Assembly (NCBI GenBank): GCA_964562985.1
Contig: CAZLWE010000007.1
Span: 25,849-89,848 of the forward strand
Length of the DNA stretch: 64,000 nucleotides
Source of the DNA: SHLQ01 sp964562985
GTDB lineage: Bacteria > Actinomycetota > Acidimicrobiia > Acidimicrobiales > SHLQ01
Direction of reading: 5' to 3'
Position 1 is the first letter of the stretch, and each line of letters opens with the position of its first letter. A model generated the notes under the pieces. It searched no databases, had not been told where the DNA came from, and saw only the letters and a program-made list of their open reading frames with translations. A program made the translations under genes and the position numbers. Below, piece by piece: positions 1 through 7,814 of the stretch.

Positions 1-834
1 TTCGATCCTCCGGAGCATCGATGCGAAGTCGCCCTGAGGTCTGAAGACGAGCTGAGTCGCACCGCAGCGCGTCCAGTCGTCGATGAGCTTCGCCCAACGG
101 TCCTCGTCATCGTCGGGGGCGAACAGTGCTGCCTCGATGCCGACGGTCGCCGGGTCACGACCTGCGCCTTGGACCGAGGACATGAAGTCATCGAAGGAGG
201 CCTTGGCGTCGTCGTCGGGAGCGGCGATCAGAGCCTGCCAGCCGTCGGCGATTCGGGCGGCCCGGTCGACGGCGATCCCGATGAAGGCCCCGATCCAAAT
301 CGGGATCGGTTGCTGCATCGGCATCGGTGCGAGTCCGGCGTCCTCGATTTCGTGCCACTCGCCATCGAAGGTGACGTGCTGCTCGGTCCACAATCGACGC
401 ATCACTTCGATCTGTTCTTCCATCCGCTTTCCGCGGTTCGTGAAATCCATGTCGAGGGCCGTGTACTCCGGATCGTTCCAACCCACGCCCACGCCAAGCT
501 CCATCCGGCCGCCGCTCAACACGTCGATCTGGGCAGCCTGCTTCGCGACGAGCACCGCCTGACGCTGGGGGAGCACGATCACTGCGGACTTAAGTCGCAT
601 CGTTGTGGTCACGCCGGCGGCGAACCCGAGCACGGTCATGGTCTCGTGATTTGGGTACTCGGTGGTGTATTTGGCGGCCATCGCGAAATCAGCTCGGGGA
701 GTGCGCGTCTGGATCACGTGGTCCGGAACGTTGATGTGGCTGTAGCCAAGCTCTTCAGCCGTTTGAAGATAGTCGCGAATGGCCCCTGCGTCTGCGGGCA
801 TCTCTGGCTGGGGAAAGTGCAGTCCGATATCCAT
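1..834 (-). CDS. LLM-class (luciferase-like) F420-type oxidoreductase, 3' end missing
   Basis: The frame opens with ATG at 834 (protein begins MDIGLHFPQPEMP) and stays open for 278 codons to the window edge, so the C-terminus is cut off. It reads as a bacterial luciferase-like TIM-barrel oxidoreductase of the F420-dependent LLM class. Family landmarks are an N-terminal strand with a HFPQ-type start, an early VPDHVV motif, the segment LSGGRMELGVGVGW and IWIGAFIG. Members transfer hydride using F420 or FMN, but the substrate cannot be read from sequence. It is the last of three minus-strand genes. The family call is secure; the cofactor is inferred. Confidence 0.85.
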   Translation of the reverse strand, partial: MDIGLHFPQPEMPADAGAIRDYLQTAEELGYSHINVPDHVIQTRTPRADFAMAAKYTTEYPNHETMTVLGFAAGVTTTMRLKSAVIVLPQRQAVLVAKQAAQIDVLSGGRMELGVGVGWNDPEYTALDMDFTNRGKRMEEQIEVMRRLWTEQHVTFDGEWHEIEDAGLAPMPMQQPIPIWIGAFIGIAVDRAARIADGWQALIAAPDDDAKASFDDFMSSVQGAGRDPATVGIEAALFAPDDDEDRWAKLIDDWTRCGATQLVFRPQGDFASMLRRIE

Positions 835-850
835 TAGTGATGTCTACTCC

Positions 851-1290
851 TCAGGAGATTCCCGCGTCAGGGTCCCAGTCGTACTCGATTTGGGCGGCGG
901 TCTTCACGGCGAGTTCGCGACCATGCAGGCGGTCGACCATGTGCAACGCCATGGCGATGCCGTTGCTCAAACCGCCGGAGGTGACGACGTCTCCGGTGTC
1001 GATCCAACGAACGTTGGCATTGCCTTGGGTCGAGTTGATGTGTGCTGCGAGATCGTCAACGTCTTCATGGTGAGTGGTCCACGNNNNNNNNNNNNNNNNN
1101 NNNNNNNNNNNNNNNNNNNNNNNNNNNNNNNNNNNNNNNNNNNNNNNNNNNNNNNNNNNNNNNNNNNNNNNNNNNNNNNNNNNTCGCCTGCACGTTCGGT
1201 TAGTCGTGCTGCGGTGAGGAACACCTCGTAAGGTCCGCCGACGTCGAGTAGATCGCAGTCTTCGAACAGCAGAATCGCAACCGTGGTCAT
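851..1290 (-). CDS. DJ-1/PfpI family protein, interrupted by an assembly gap
   Basis: The N-terminal part (start ATG 1290, MTTVAILLFEDCDLLDVGG) and the C-terminal part (TSGGLSNGIAMALHMVDRL, stop at 851) are both typical of DJ-1/PfpI class-I glutamine-amidotransferase-like proteins. They lie in different frames either side of a 100-N block, which is expected if the N count is a placeholder. The middle, including the nucleophile Cys elbow, is missing, so a glyoxalase, hydratase or regulatory role cannot be judged. The start overlaps the upstream PNPOx-like stop by 4 nt, so the two are translationally coupled. Confidence 0.75.
1084..1183. other. Assembly gap (100 N)
   Basis: Exactly 100 N, the conventional placeholder for a gap of unknown length. 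The DJ-1/PfpI reading frame changes across it, so its true length is not 100. From usual family length roughly 60-100 residues are missing. Confidence 0.98.
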
Positions 1291-1946
1291 GAGGGCCGCT
1301 CGTAGTTGGCGATCGATGGAGATGGCGGCAGGTCCATGCGCATGTCTTCAGCCGTAGTTGGCTCGCCGAAGGTGGTGTGGATGGGGAGTAGTCCGGCCCA
1401 AACCTCGGAGTCCATATCTTCCTCGTCGTCGACCGGTGGACCGTTGCGGATCTTGGCTGATGCTTCGGTGATCGGTAGGCGAAGAACGGAGGTGGCTTTG
1501 ATCTCGTTGCGCGTATGTGGCCGGACTTCGCCGGAACGTCCAGGAATGAGGGCTTCGACCAACACGTCGAGTGCTCGGTACGCCTCATCATCGTCGGTGA
1601 TCTGCTCGGGCACGCCGAACAAGACCACCGACCGGTAGTTCGCTGAGTGATGAAACGCTGACCGTGCAACGACGAGACTGTCGATCAACGTGATTGCGAC
1701 GCTGATCTCGGAGTTGCGCGCTGTGCGGAGGAGACGACTCGCGGCCGATCCGTGGATCAACAGATCGTCGCCGTCGCGCCCATGAAATGTCGGGATGACG
1801 ACGGGGCGCCCGTCTGCGTCGACGATGCCGACATGACAGATCATCGCTTCGTCGATGATCGCGTTGACAGTGTCTCGGTCGAAGTGCCCGCGCTCGGGGA
1901 TGCGCTTGAGTTCGGTGCGTTCGGTTGTGGTGATTTCGTCAGTCAT
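1287..1946 (-). CDS. Pyridoxamine 5'-phosphate oxidase-like flavin-binding protein
   Basis: The 219-residue protein has the split-barrel features of the PNPOx-like flavin-nucleotide-binding group: a basic-acid N-terminus, the strand pattern HVGIVDADGRPVVIPTFHG near residues 38-56, a LLIHGSAASRLLR segment and a VVLFGVPEQI strand. Such proteins bind FMN, F420 or haem, and the ligand here is unknown. Start ATG at 1946. It is the first gene of a minus-strand run, overlaps the DJ-1/PfpI start by 4 nt, and lies divergently 93 bp from the gamma-butyrobetaine hydroxylase-like gene. Confidence 0.82.
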   Translation of the reverse strand: MTDEITTTERTELKRIPERGHFDRDTVNAIIDEAMICHVGIVDADGRPVVIPTFHGRDGDDLLIHGSAASRLLRTARNSEISVAITLIDSLVVARSAFHHSANYRSVVLFGVPEQITDDDEAYRALDVLVEALIPGRSGEVRPHTRNEIKATSVLRLPITEASAKIRNGPPVDDEEDMDSEVWAGLLPIHTTFGEPTTAEDMRMDLPPSPSIANYERPS

Positions 1947-2039
1947 GAATGTTTCCTAACGCCCGGGTATTTCTTTGCAGCCAGAGTTGTGGCAACCTGC
2001 CCAACACGTTGCCGTAGCGTAGAACGAGAATTGATCGCC

Positions 2040-3230
2040 ATGCCGACTCCTGACTTCTATGAATACCCGTGGACGCCGATCGAGTCGGTGCAGGTAGAGG
2101 GTCGGTTCGCGAATATCCGCTGGTCAGACGGCGTAGAGCTTGCGGCTTTGGATTGGTGGCTCCTGGAGAACGCTGTTGACGCTGGCGGATTTGATCTCGC
2201 GACACGTGAACACCTCATCGACCCAGCACACCTATCCGACGATGTCTCGATCGAATCGGCTGGCCTTACCGATGACGGAGGGCTGGTCGTCACCTTCGCT
2301 CCAGACAGCGGTCATGCCACTTTTCATCCGGGTTGGCTACGCCATGTCGCCGATGGAAACCACCGAGCCGGAAGTTGGCTCCCAAAGGCGTTGAGTTGGA
2401 CGCCAGATACGTTTCTGGAACCGCCAACCTTCGATGGCTCTGCAGTTCTCGATGACGACACGGTTTTCGGGCTTTGGCTCGACAGCCTCATTCGCTATGG
2501 CATCGGACGACTGCGGGGCTGTCCGCTCGACGAGGACTTCAACGTGGCGCTCGGCGCGCGGATCGGTGCGATACGTGACACGAACTTCGGCCCGACCTGG
2601 GACGTCAAGGCCGACGTCGAGATGGCCGGTTCGGCCGACACGAACTCCACCGCCAACACGAATCTGCGGCTCGGCCCCCACACCGACCTTCCGACTCGCG
2701 AGACACCGCCGGGGTTCCAGTTCCTGCACTGTGTGCGCAACGAGGTCGAAGGCGGCTTCTCGACCATGGCCGATGGTCTGGCCGTGGTTGAGGCGCTCAA
2801 AGCCGAGTACCCCGAGCACTACGAGGCGCTCACCACGCTCAAGTGGATCTTTTTCAATCGCGGCCCGGGCATCGATCACCGCTGGTCGGGCCCGTTCATC
2901 GATCTGGGTGTCGATGGCGCGCCACTGACCCTTCGGGCGTTCTATCCCGTGCGAGCCTTTCCCGACATGGCGCCCGCCGATCAACCCCGGGCATACGAGG
3001 CCATGCGGTGCTTCAGCCAGATGGCGGCGAGCGACCGGTTCACGATCGCGTACCCATTCGAGCCCGGCGACTTGGTGGGCTTCGACAACCGGCGCATCCT
3101 GCACGGCCGGGACGCGTTCGAATCCGGTGGGCATCGTCACTTGCGTGGCATGTACATCGACCAAGACGAAATCCGATCGACCGGCCGTGTCATCAGCCGT
3201 CGATTGGCACTACAAAATAATCCTGAATAG
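2040..3230 (+). CDS. Gamma-butyrobetaine hydroxylase-like Fe(II)/2-oxoglutarate dioxygenase
   Basis: This 396-residue TauD/TfdA-fold enzyme has the iron triad His214-x-Asp216 (PHTDLPT) and distal His355 (ILHGRDAF), with an Arg-containing HLRGMYID end typical of 2-oxoglutarate binding. An N-terminal region resembling the DUF971 domain of gamma-butyrobetaine hydroxylases precedes it (residues about 8-95). The zinc-binding Cys cluster that usually follows the WLRDN motif is absent: the equivalent is WWLLENAVDAG with no Cys. The predicted reaction is gamma-butyrobetaine to L-carnitine. ATG 2040 was chosen because residues upstream of it lack family similarity. The next gene starts 9 nt downstream. 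The two genes that follow make carnitine metabolism the best reading; a related trimethyl-amine substrate is possible. Confidence 0.85.
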   Translation: MPTPDFYEYPWTPIESVQVEGRFANIRWSDGVELAALDWWLLENAVDAGGFDLATREHLIDPAHLSDDVSIESAGLTDDGGLVVTFAPDSGHATFHPGWLRHVADGNHRAGSWLPKALSWTPDTFLEPPTFDGSAVLDDDTVFGLWLDSLIRYGIGRLRGCPLDEDFNVALGARIGAIRDTNFGPTWDVKADVEMAGSADTNSTANTNLRLGPHTDLPTRETPPGFQFLHCVRNEVEGGFSTMADGLAVVEALKAEYPEHYEALTTLKWIFFNRGPGIDHRWSGPFIDLGVDGAPLTLRAFYPVRAFPDMAPADQPRAYEAMRCFSQMAASDRFTIAYPFEPGDLVGFDNRRILHGRDAFESGGHRHLRGMYIDQDEIRSTGRVISRRLALQNNPE

Positions 3231-3239
3231 GGGAGAGTC

Positions 3240-4139
3240 ATGACCGACAAGCACACCGGCGTTTTCATCACCTGCGCCGTAACCGGTGGCGGTGCCACGA
3301 CAGCGAAGTCGGACAAGATTCCGATCACACCCGAGGAGATCGCCAACGCGTGCATCGAGTCGGCGAAGGCCGGTGCGGCGATCACCCACGTGCACGTTCG
3401 CGAGGACGACGGCTCCGCGTCTCGTGACATCGGCAAGTACACCGAGGTCGTGGAGCGAGTCCGCGAGAGCGATACCGACGTGGTGCTCAACCTCACGGCA
3501 GGCATGGGTGGCGACATCGTGCTCGGCGGGGTCGAGAGCCCATTGCCACCAGCCGTTGATGGCACCGACATGGTCGGTGCGACCGAGCGGGTCGAACATG
3601 TCCGCCAGCTCAAGCCCGAGATCTGCACCCTCGACTGCGGCACCATGAACTTCGGTGAGGGCGACTACATCATGACGAACACGCCCAGCCAGCTCGAAGA
3701 GATGGCCAAGCAGATGACCGAGATCGGCACGAAGATCGAGATCGAAGCGTTCGATACCGGCCATCTCGCCCACGCCAAGAGTCTTGTCTCGCGGGGCATC
3801 ATCCCGTCACCGGCGATGGTGCAGCTGTGCATGGGTATCCCGTGGGGTGCGCCTGATGACCTCAACACGTTCATGGCGATGCGCAACAACATCCCCGACG
3901 ATTGGACCTTCTCCGCGTTCAGCATCAGCCGCAACCAGCTCAAGTACGTTTCGCTCGCCGCAATGGCTGGCGGCAATGTGCGGGTCGGTCTTGAGGACAA
4001 CATCTATCTCAGCCGCGGTGTGCTCGCCTCGAATGGTGACCTCGTCGAGCGAGCCGTCACGATTCTCGAAGCGCAGAACTATGACGTACTCACGCCAGCC
4101 CAGGTTCGCGAGAACCTCGACCTGATCAAGCACGGCTGA
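3240..4139 (+). CDS. BKACE (beta-keto acid cleavage enzyme), probably 3-dehydrocarnitine cleaving
   Basis: The 299-residue protein is a DUF849/BKACE TIM-barrel enzyme. The metal-binding HVH motif is at His50 and His52 (THVHVRED), followed by NLTAGMGG and the Glu-rich EIEAFDTGHL strand. BKACE enzymes condense a beta-keto acid with acetyl-CoA. The dehydrocarnitine-specific group yields glycine betaine and acetoacetyl-CoA. Substrate assignment rests on position: 9 nt after the gamma-butyrobetaine hydroxylase-like gene and 9 nt before a carnitine dehydrogenase-like gene. An AG-rich RBS (ggggagagtc) precedes ATG 3240. Confidence 0.88.
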   Translation: MTDKHTGVFITCAVTGGGATTAKSDKIPITPEEIANACIESAKAGAAITHVHVREDDGSASRDIGKYTEVVERVRESDTDVVLNLTAGMGGDIVLGGVESPLPPAVDGTDMVGATERVEHVRQLKPEICTLDCGTMNFGEGDYIMTNTPSQLEEMAKQMTEIGTKIEIEAFDTGHLAHAKSLVSRGIIPSPAMVQLCMGIPWGAPDDLNTFMAMRNNIPDDWTFSAFSISRNQLKYVSLAAMAGGNVRVGLEDNIYLSRGVLASNGDLVERAVTILEAQNYDVLTPAQVRENLDLIKHG

Positions 4140-4148
4140 GGTAGATCG

Positions 4149-5141
4149 ATGAGCGAGTTTGAGATAGTCCGTATCGAACGTGCCGCGGTCGTGGGCTGTG
4201 GCGTGATCGGTGCTGCGTGGGCGAGTCGGATGCTGCTCAACGGTGTCGATGTTGCCGTGAGCGACCCGAACCCTGATGCCGAGCAGATTCTCATCGAGGT
4301 TCTCAGCAATGCGATTGCCGCATACGACGACCTTGGCTTACCCACCGACCAGCAAGGGTCGTATCGGATCGCTAGTTCTGTCGCCGACGCGGTTGCTGAC
4401 GCGCAGTTCATTCAAGAGAGCGTGCCGGAGCGTCCGGACGTCAAAGCGGCGGTCTTGTCGGCGACCGAAGCTGCTGCACCAGCGGACACGATCATTGGTT
4501 CGTCGACATCGGGCATCAAGCCCACGGTCATGCAAGAGGGCATGACCAACCCTGCGCGTCTGGTGGTTGGGCACCCGTATAACCCGGTCTACCTGCTGCC
4601 GGTCGTCGAGGTCGTTGGTGGGGACGCCACGACGATCGAGAACATCCGTCGAGCACAAGGCATCTATGCCGGCATCGGGATGCGGCCCATCCACTGCCGA
4701 GTCGAGATCGACGCCTTCATCGGCGACCGACTACTCGAAGCGGTTTGGCGCGAAGCGCTGTGGCTCGTGAACGATGGGGTGGCAACCACCCAAGAGATCG
4801 ACGACATTATGACCCACGGGTTTGGATTGCGTTGGGCGCAAATGGGGCTGTTCGAGACCTACCGCGTCGCCGGCGGCCCCGGCGGATTCCGTCACTTCAT
4901 GGAGCAGTTCGGGCCGACTCTCGAGTGGCCCTATTCGAAGCTGATGGACACGCCGGAATTCACCCCTGAGCTGGTCGACACCATCGTCGAGCAAAGCGAC
5001 GCACAGTCAGGTGAGTACGACGTCCGAGAGCTCGAACGTATTCGTGACCGCAACGTCGTCGGCTTCCTCAAGGTCCTCGAAGCGAATGACTGGGCAGCGG
5101 GCACAACTATCGCCGCGCATCGCAACCAGCACAGCGAGTAA
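4149..5141 (+). CDS. L-carnitine dehydrogenase (3-hydroxyacyl-CoA dehydrogenase family)
   Basis: The 330-residue protein has an N-terminal Rossmann fold with GCGVIG (residues 16-21) for NAD+, the SSTSGIKP segment and the family's catalytic His142 (GHPYNPVYLLP), then an all-helical C-terminal domain. Length and the GHPYNPV motif match L-carnitine dehydrogenases (carnitine to 3-dehydrocarnitine) rather than longer fatty-acid enzymes. With the two preceding genes it completes gamma-butyrobetaine, carnitine, 3-dehydrocarnitine, glycine betaine. No thioesterase or transporter is in the cluster. It is the last gene, followed by about 300 bp of noncoding DNA. Confidence 0.88.
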   Translation: MSEFEIVRIERAAVVGCGVIGAAWASRMLLNGVDVAVSDPNPDAEQILIEVLSNAIAAYDDLGLPTDQQGSYRIASSVADAVADAQFIQESVPERPDVKAAVLSATEAAAPADTIIGSSTSGIKPTVMQEGMTNPARLVVGHPYNPVYLLPVVEVVGGDATTIENIRRAQGIYAGIGMRPIHCRVEIDAFIGDRLLEAVWREALWLVNDGVATTQEIDDIMTHGFGLRWAQMGLFETYRVAGGPGGFRHFMEQFGPTLEWPYSKLMDTPEFTPELVDTIVEQSDAQSGEYDVRELERIRDRNVVGFLKVLEANDWAAGTTIAAHRNQHSE

Positions 5142-5443
5142 CTAGTCGAGCAAGCCTTCGAGCAGCTGGAGCGACGGTCGAGTTGACCCAGAAACTACCT
5201 ATCAATTTTCGACTACTTCGGCCATGGGAAATGGCCACTCGCGTCCACCGGAACAAGCAATTTAGCTAGCAACTAGTACCTCTGACCTATGTCGAACTAG
5301 TCGATCGTGGACAGCGCCGAAGTTCTTCAGGGACAACGTCGCGGAACCGCTAAACGGAACCTGTCCGGCCGTCGACAGGATCTCTGCGTGGTGACCAAAC
5401 GTGGTCAAGGCTGGTCATGCTCCCTACCTAGGAGCAAGTCCAA
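5142..5443. other. Noncoding region upstream of the receiver-like gene
   Basis: No ORF, tRNA or convincing terminator was found. Visible features are repeated GGTCA-type words near 5391-5420 (accaaacgtggtcaaggctg), an imperfect dyad around gctagcaactag near 5265-5276, and cagaaactacc near 5190, which recurs near 32578. It probably contains the promoter and leader of the gene at 5444. Confidence 0.6.
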
Positions 5444-6007
5444 ATGACAATCATTCCAATCAGCAAACTTGCTGTCCCGATAGACGTCCGCCTGCGGGCC
5501 CTAATGGCTGACAGTAACAAGGACGAACATCTACTGATGTCGGTGGTAGCCAGCAAATGGTTCCCATACTTCGGCTTCGATTTCTTAGACGATGGAGCAC
5601 AGCTGCTCCTAAAGCTGGCCTTCATCGAGTCGGTCGACGATTTGCCGAATGTGATCGTTCTCAATCGCGATATGGCCAAATACGACGGTCTTCGCACACT
5701 TTGTGAACTCCAGGCGCATCCGGTCCTATGGCAGATCCCCGTGGTCGTCGTTCTCGACAAAGCAAATGTCGAGCACGAAGTCGAGTGCTACCGAGCGGGC
5801 GCCCGCTGGGTGCAAGCCAAGCCTGACGTTCTGGACGACATGATCGAATTGTTCAACCGCATCGAGATGTTCGCGGCTCAGCCACTGAGCTACAGCCCGT
5901 GCGGGTCGATTGACGCATCGGTGTTCAACCACGACTACGCCCTAGAGATTCAGAAGTCGTTGGAACTAGAGATTGCAGCCGACGTGACCTTCCGGACAGC
6001 CGCATAA
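5444..6007 (+). CDS. Receiver-like (pseudo-receiver) protein lacking the phospho-acceptor Asp
   Basis: The 187-residue protein follows the REC-fold pattern of single-domain response regulators: a strand ending near Asp23, VIVLNRDMAKYDGL where LILLD-NMPG-DGL is usual, IPVVVVLD for the fourth strand, YRAGARWVQAKPD with the conserved Lys126, then a C-terminal extension. The phospho-acceptor position is Asn74, and the Thr/Ser switch position is Asp105. Both changes argue against conventional phosphorylation. Function is unknown; a binding or scaffold role is inference. There is no kinase gene next to it. It is followed 34 nt later by a lipoprotein gene. Confidence 0.65.
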   Translation: MTIIPISKLAVPIDVRLRALMADSNKDEHLLMSVVASKWFPYFGFDFLDDGAQLLLKLAFIESVDDLPNVIVLNRDMAKYDGLRTLCELQAHPVLWQIPVVVVLDKANVEHEVECYRAGARWVQAKPDVLDDMIELFNRIEMFAAQPLSYSPCGSIDASVFNHDYALEIQKSLELEIAADVTFRTAA

Positions 6008-6041
6008 GAAAATCGCCCCAGCTCAATTAGGTTTGACGGGT

Positions 6042-6830
6042 ATGCGTCTGAAGATTTGGGCCGTACTCGTTCTATCGCTTTCCCTCCTGGCGGCGGCTTG
6101 TGGCAACGCGGGAGAATCTGCCACCGAGTCAGCCGAGGAGCAAGCAGTATCGGCGACGGTCGATGTCCCGGACACTGACCCGAACCTTTCCCCTGGTGGG
6201 GTCAGTACCGGAGAGGTCGAGATCGATGGAACCTCACTGAGCTACGCGGTCAACGTCCCCGATAACTTTGTCGTCGGGGACGTTGCACCTCTTTTGTTGG
6301 CGTTTCCCGGCGGCGGGCAAAGTCTCGATGGGGTTTTGGCGATTATGCAAGGAACCTATGCGGCCGAAGCCCAGCGACTCGGGTGGGTGGTGGTAAGCCC
6401 AGCGGCTCCTGATGGCGTGCGTTTCTTCGACGGTAGCGAGACACTCCTTCCCGGCTTCGTCGACTGGATCGAGACATGGGTCGTCCCTGAAGGGGGAGCG
6501 CCACATGTCATCGGGCCGAGTAACGGCGGGATCAGTTCGTTCCGGTACGCGATCGCGAACCCTGACCGGGCTCAGTCGGTGGTCGTGTTCCCCGGCTTTC
6601 CACGCGGAGATGCCGACCGCGCCGCTTTGGCCAACATCGCTGACATCCCGGTCCGGCTCTACGCGGGCGAGACCGACACGCAGTGGGTGGAAAATGGGGA
6701 GACCACCTTCGCCACGCTCACCGAACTCGGCGGCGACGTGGAACTCACGGTCTTCGATGGTGAGGCGCACTTTCCCGAGTCCACTCGCAACGGTGTAGTC
6801 CTCTTCGAGGAACTCGAGTCATTCCGCTAA
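6042..6830 (+). CDS. Secreted lipoprotein, alpha/beta hydrolase (esterase) fold
   Basis: The 262-residue protein begins with a lipoprotein signal (MRLKIWAVLVLS, lipobox LAAAC), so it should be anchored outside the membrane. The mature part follows a short Ser/Glu/Ala linker and has features of polyhydroxybutyrate-depolymerase-like esterases: LLLAFPGGGQS oxyanion region, nucleophile elbow GPSNGG (Ser), YAGETDTQW with a candidate Asp, and GEAHFPES with a candidate His. ATG 6042 puts the signal peptide at the very N-terminus; the upstream TTG would only add three residues. A perfect hairpin follows it. The substrate is unknown. Confidence 0.72.
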   Translation: MRLKIWAVLVLSLSLLAAACGNAGESATESAEEQAVSATVDVPDTDPNLSPGGVSTGEVEIDGTSLSYAVNVPDNFVVGDVAPLLLAFPGGGQSLDGVLAIMQGTYAAEAQRLGWVVVSPAAPDGVRFFDGSETLLPGFVDWIETWVVPEGGAPHVIGPSNGGISSFRYAIANPDRAQSVVVFPGFPRGDADRAALANIADIPVRLYAGETDTQWVENGETTFATLTELGGDVELTVFDGEAHFPESTRNGVVLFEELESFR

Positions 6831-6852
6831 GCGCGACCTACGCGCAAAACGA

Positions 6853-6887
6853 ATGAACCGCCCAGGAGGGGGCCCTGGGCGGTTCAT
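6853..6887 (+). terminator. Strong hairpin, probable transcription terminator
   Basis: A perfect 14-bp stem (6853-6866 with 6874-6887, arm atgaaccgcccagg) closes a 7-nt loop, starting 22 nt after the lipoprotein stop codon. No long T-tract follows, which is common for actinobacterial terminators. Being symmetric it could also stop transcripts from the minus-strand gene ending at 7039. Confidence 0.75.
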
Positions 6888-7038
6888 CGTGATCATGTGT
6901 GATTCTCTTACCACTTCCGAGGGGGATCAGAAGGTGATGAGTTCGATGGTACGAAACCCACCGAGGTTTGGAAGCCGAAGTAATTGGCCGTTACGCGTAG
7001 TTCACAAACTGGAAACGCGATGCGTTGCCAGGTCACGT

Positions 7039-7659
7039 CTACGGACGTTCACCGAACTCTGGGCCCACGGTGCGGGTCCGCTTCAGTTCCCAGAAGCCGT
7101 CCATGGTCGACATGGTGACCATGGCGTCCCAAAGCGCAAGGCCTTCCTCGCCAGTAGGTGCGCGGCTGATGACAGGGCCGAAGATGCCGACCTTCTCGCC
7201 AGCGTTGTTTGGGTCTTCAAACGCGATGATCGGGGTGCCAACGTCGTTGCCTGTGAGTGCTAGCCCGGCATCCATCTGTTCACGAATGGATGCGTCGTAG
7301 GACTCATCGTCAAAGGCATCAGCGTGGGATGCGTCAAGGCCAGCATTCTCGAGGATGGTCGCGGCCGACACCTCCCAGTTGCCGTCGTGGTGGATATTGC
7401 GTCCGGCTTCCCAATAGAACGCGAAGGCATCCTCGTTTCCGCCAGCGGCCTTCACCGACTCAAACGCACGCAAGAGCTTGTGGGTGTGGTTGACCGGAGG
7501 GAAGTACTCCGAGTCCTCCGGCGGGTCGTTCTTGAAGAGCAAGCTGATTGGTACCCAGTTGACCGTGAGGTCACGCTCGGGTTGGACAACGTCGACGACC
7601 CAACGGGCCGTCACCCAGCACCATGGTCAAATGGGGTCAATGTAAAAGTCGATGTTCAT
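7039..7659 (-). CDS. Sec-containing DsbA-family protein, mycothiol-dependent nitroreductase homologue (in-frame UGA)
   Basis: Reading from ATG 7659, codon 11 is TGA (7629-7627) and the frame continues to TAG at 7039, giving 206 residues that match the family's full length. The protein starts MNIDFYIDPI-U-PWCWVTARW. In the mycobacterial Rv2466c-type mycothiol-dependent nitroreductases this site is Cys-Pro-Trp-Cys, so UGA replaces the nucleophilic Cys exactly and Cys14 is kept. Family landmarks follow: NRI-like GRNIHHDGN, DVGTPIIAF, GPVISR, FWELKRTRT. A SECIS-like hairpin lies just after the UGA and selD is the divergent neighbour. A conventional start downstream of the UGA would lose the active site. 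Sec insertion is inferred, not shown. Confidence 0.88.
7593..7613 (-). promoter_or_regulatory. SECIS-like stem-loop after the UGA of the nitroreductase homologue
   Basis: On the minus strand a 9-bp stem (7613-7605 with 7601-7593, two G-U wobbles) closes a GUU loop at 7604-7602. The first loop base is G and lies 23 nt after the UGA. Bacterial SECIS elements are known to sit within the coding region with an apical loop about 16-37 nt after UGA and a G at the start of the loop, and this fits. The hairpin was found by eye; no folding energy was computed. Confidence 0.65.
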
Positions 7660-7814
7660 GATGACGAGGCTAGCCAACTGGGAGCCCGGCGCGAGCTGTC
7701 ATCTGAGTCGAATTCACAAACATTGGTTGGGTGACCGAAGCTCGGTCCATCGCGTCATACCGCTGTGCCGACAGCTGGGCTAGCGCCGATCGCAATTACG
7801 ATGAAGGTGTGGAT
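7660..7814. promoter_or_regulatory. Divergent promoter region between Sec-nitroreductase and selD fusion
   Basis: This 155-bp region must contain both promoters. It carries an imperfect inverted pair: gctagccaactg at 7669-7680 and, on the opposite strand, gctagcccagctg (7784-7772). They lie 10 nt and 30 nt upstream of the respective start codons, so one regulator could act on both genes. That is inference from symmetry only. Confidence 0.4.

Noticed and set aside
6888..7038. Possible tRNA or small gene
   Set aside because: No cloverleaf, no RBS-backed frame found.
7627..7629. Nitroreductase UGA as the end of a short peptide, with translation from a downstream start
   Set aside because: Downstream starts omit the first strand and active site, while the read-through product has normal length and the catalytic motif.
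7731..7814. GTG 7731 as the start of the SelD fusion
   Set aside because: The 28 extra residues have no NDH-like pattern; ATG 7815 begins at the first Rossmann strand.
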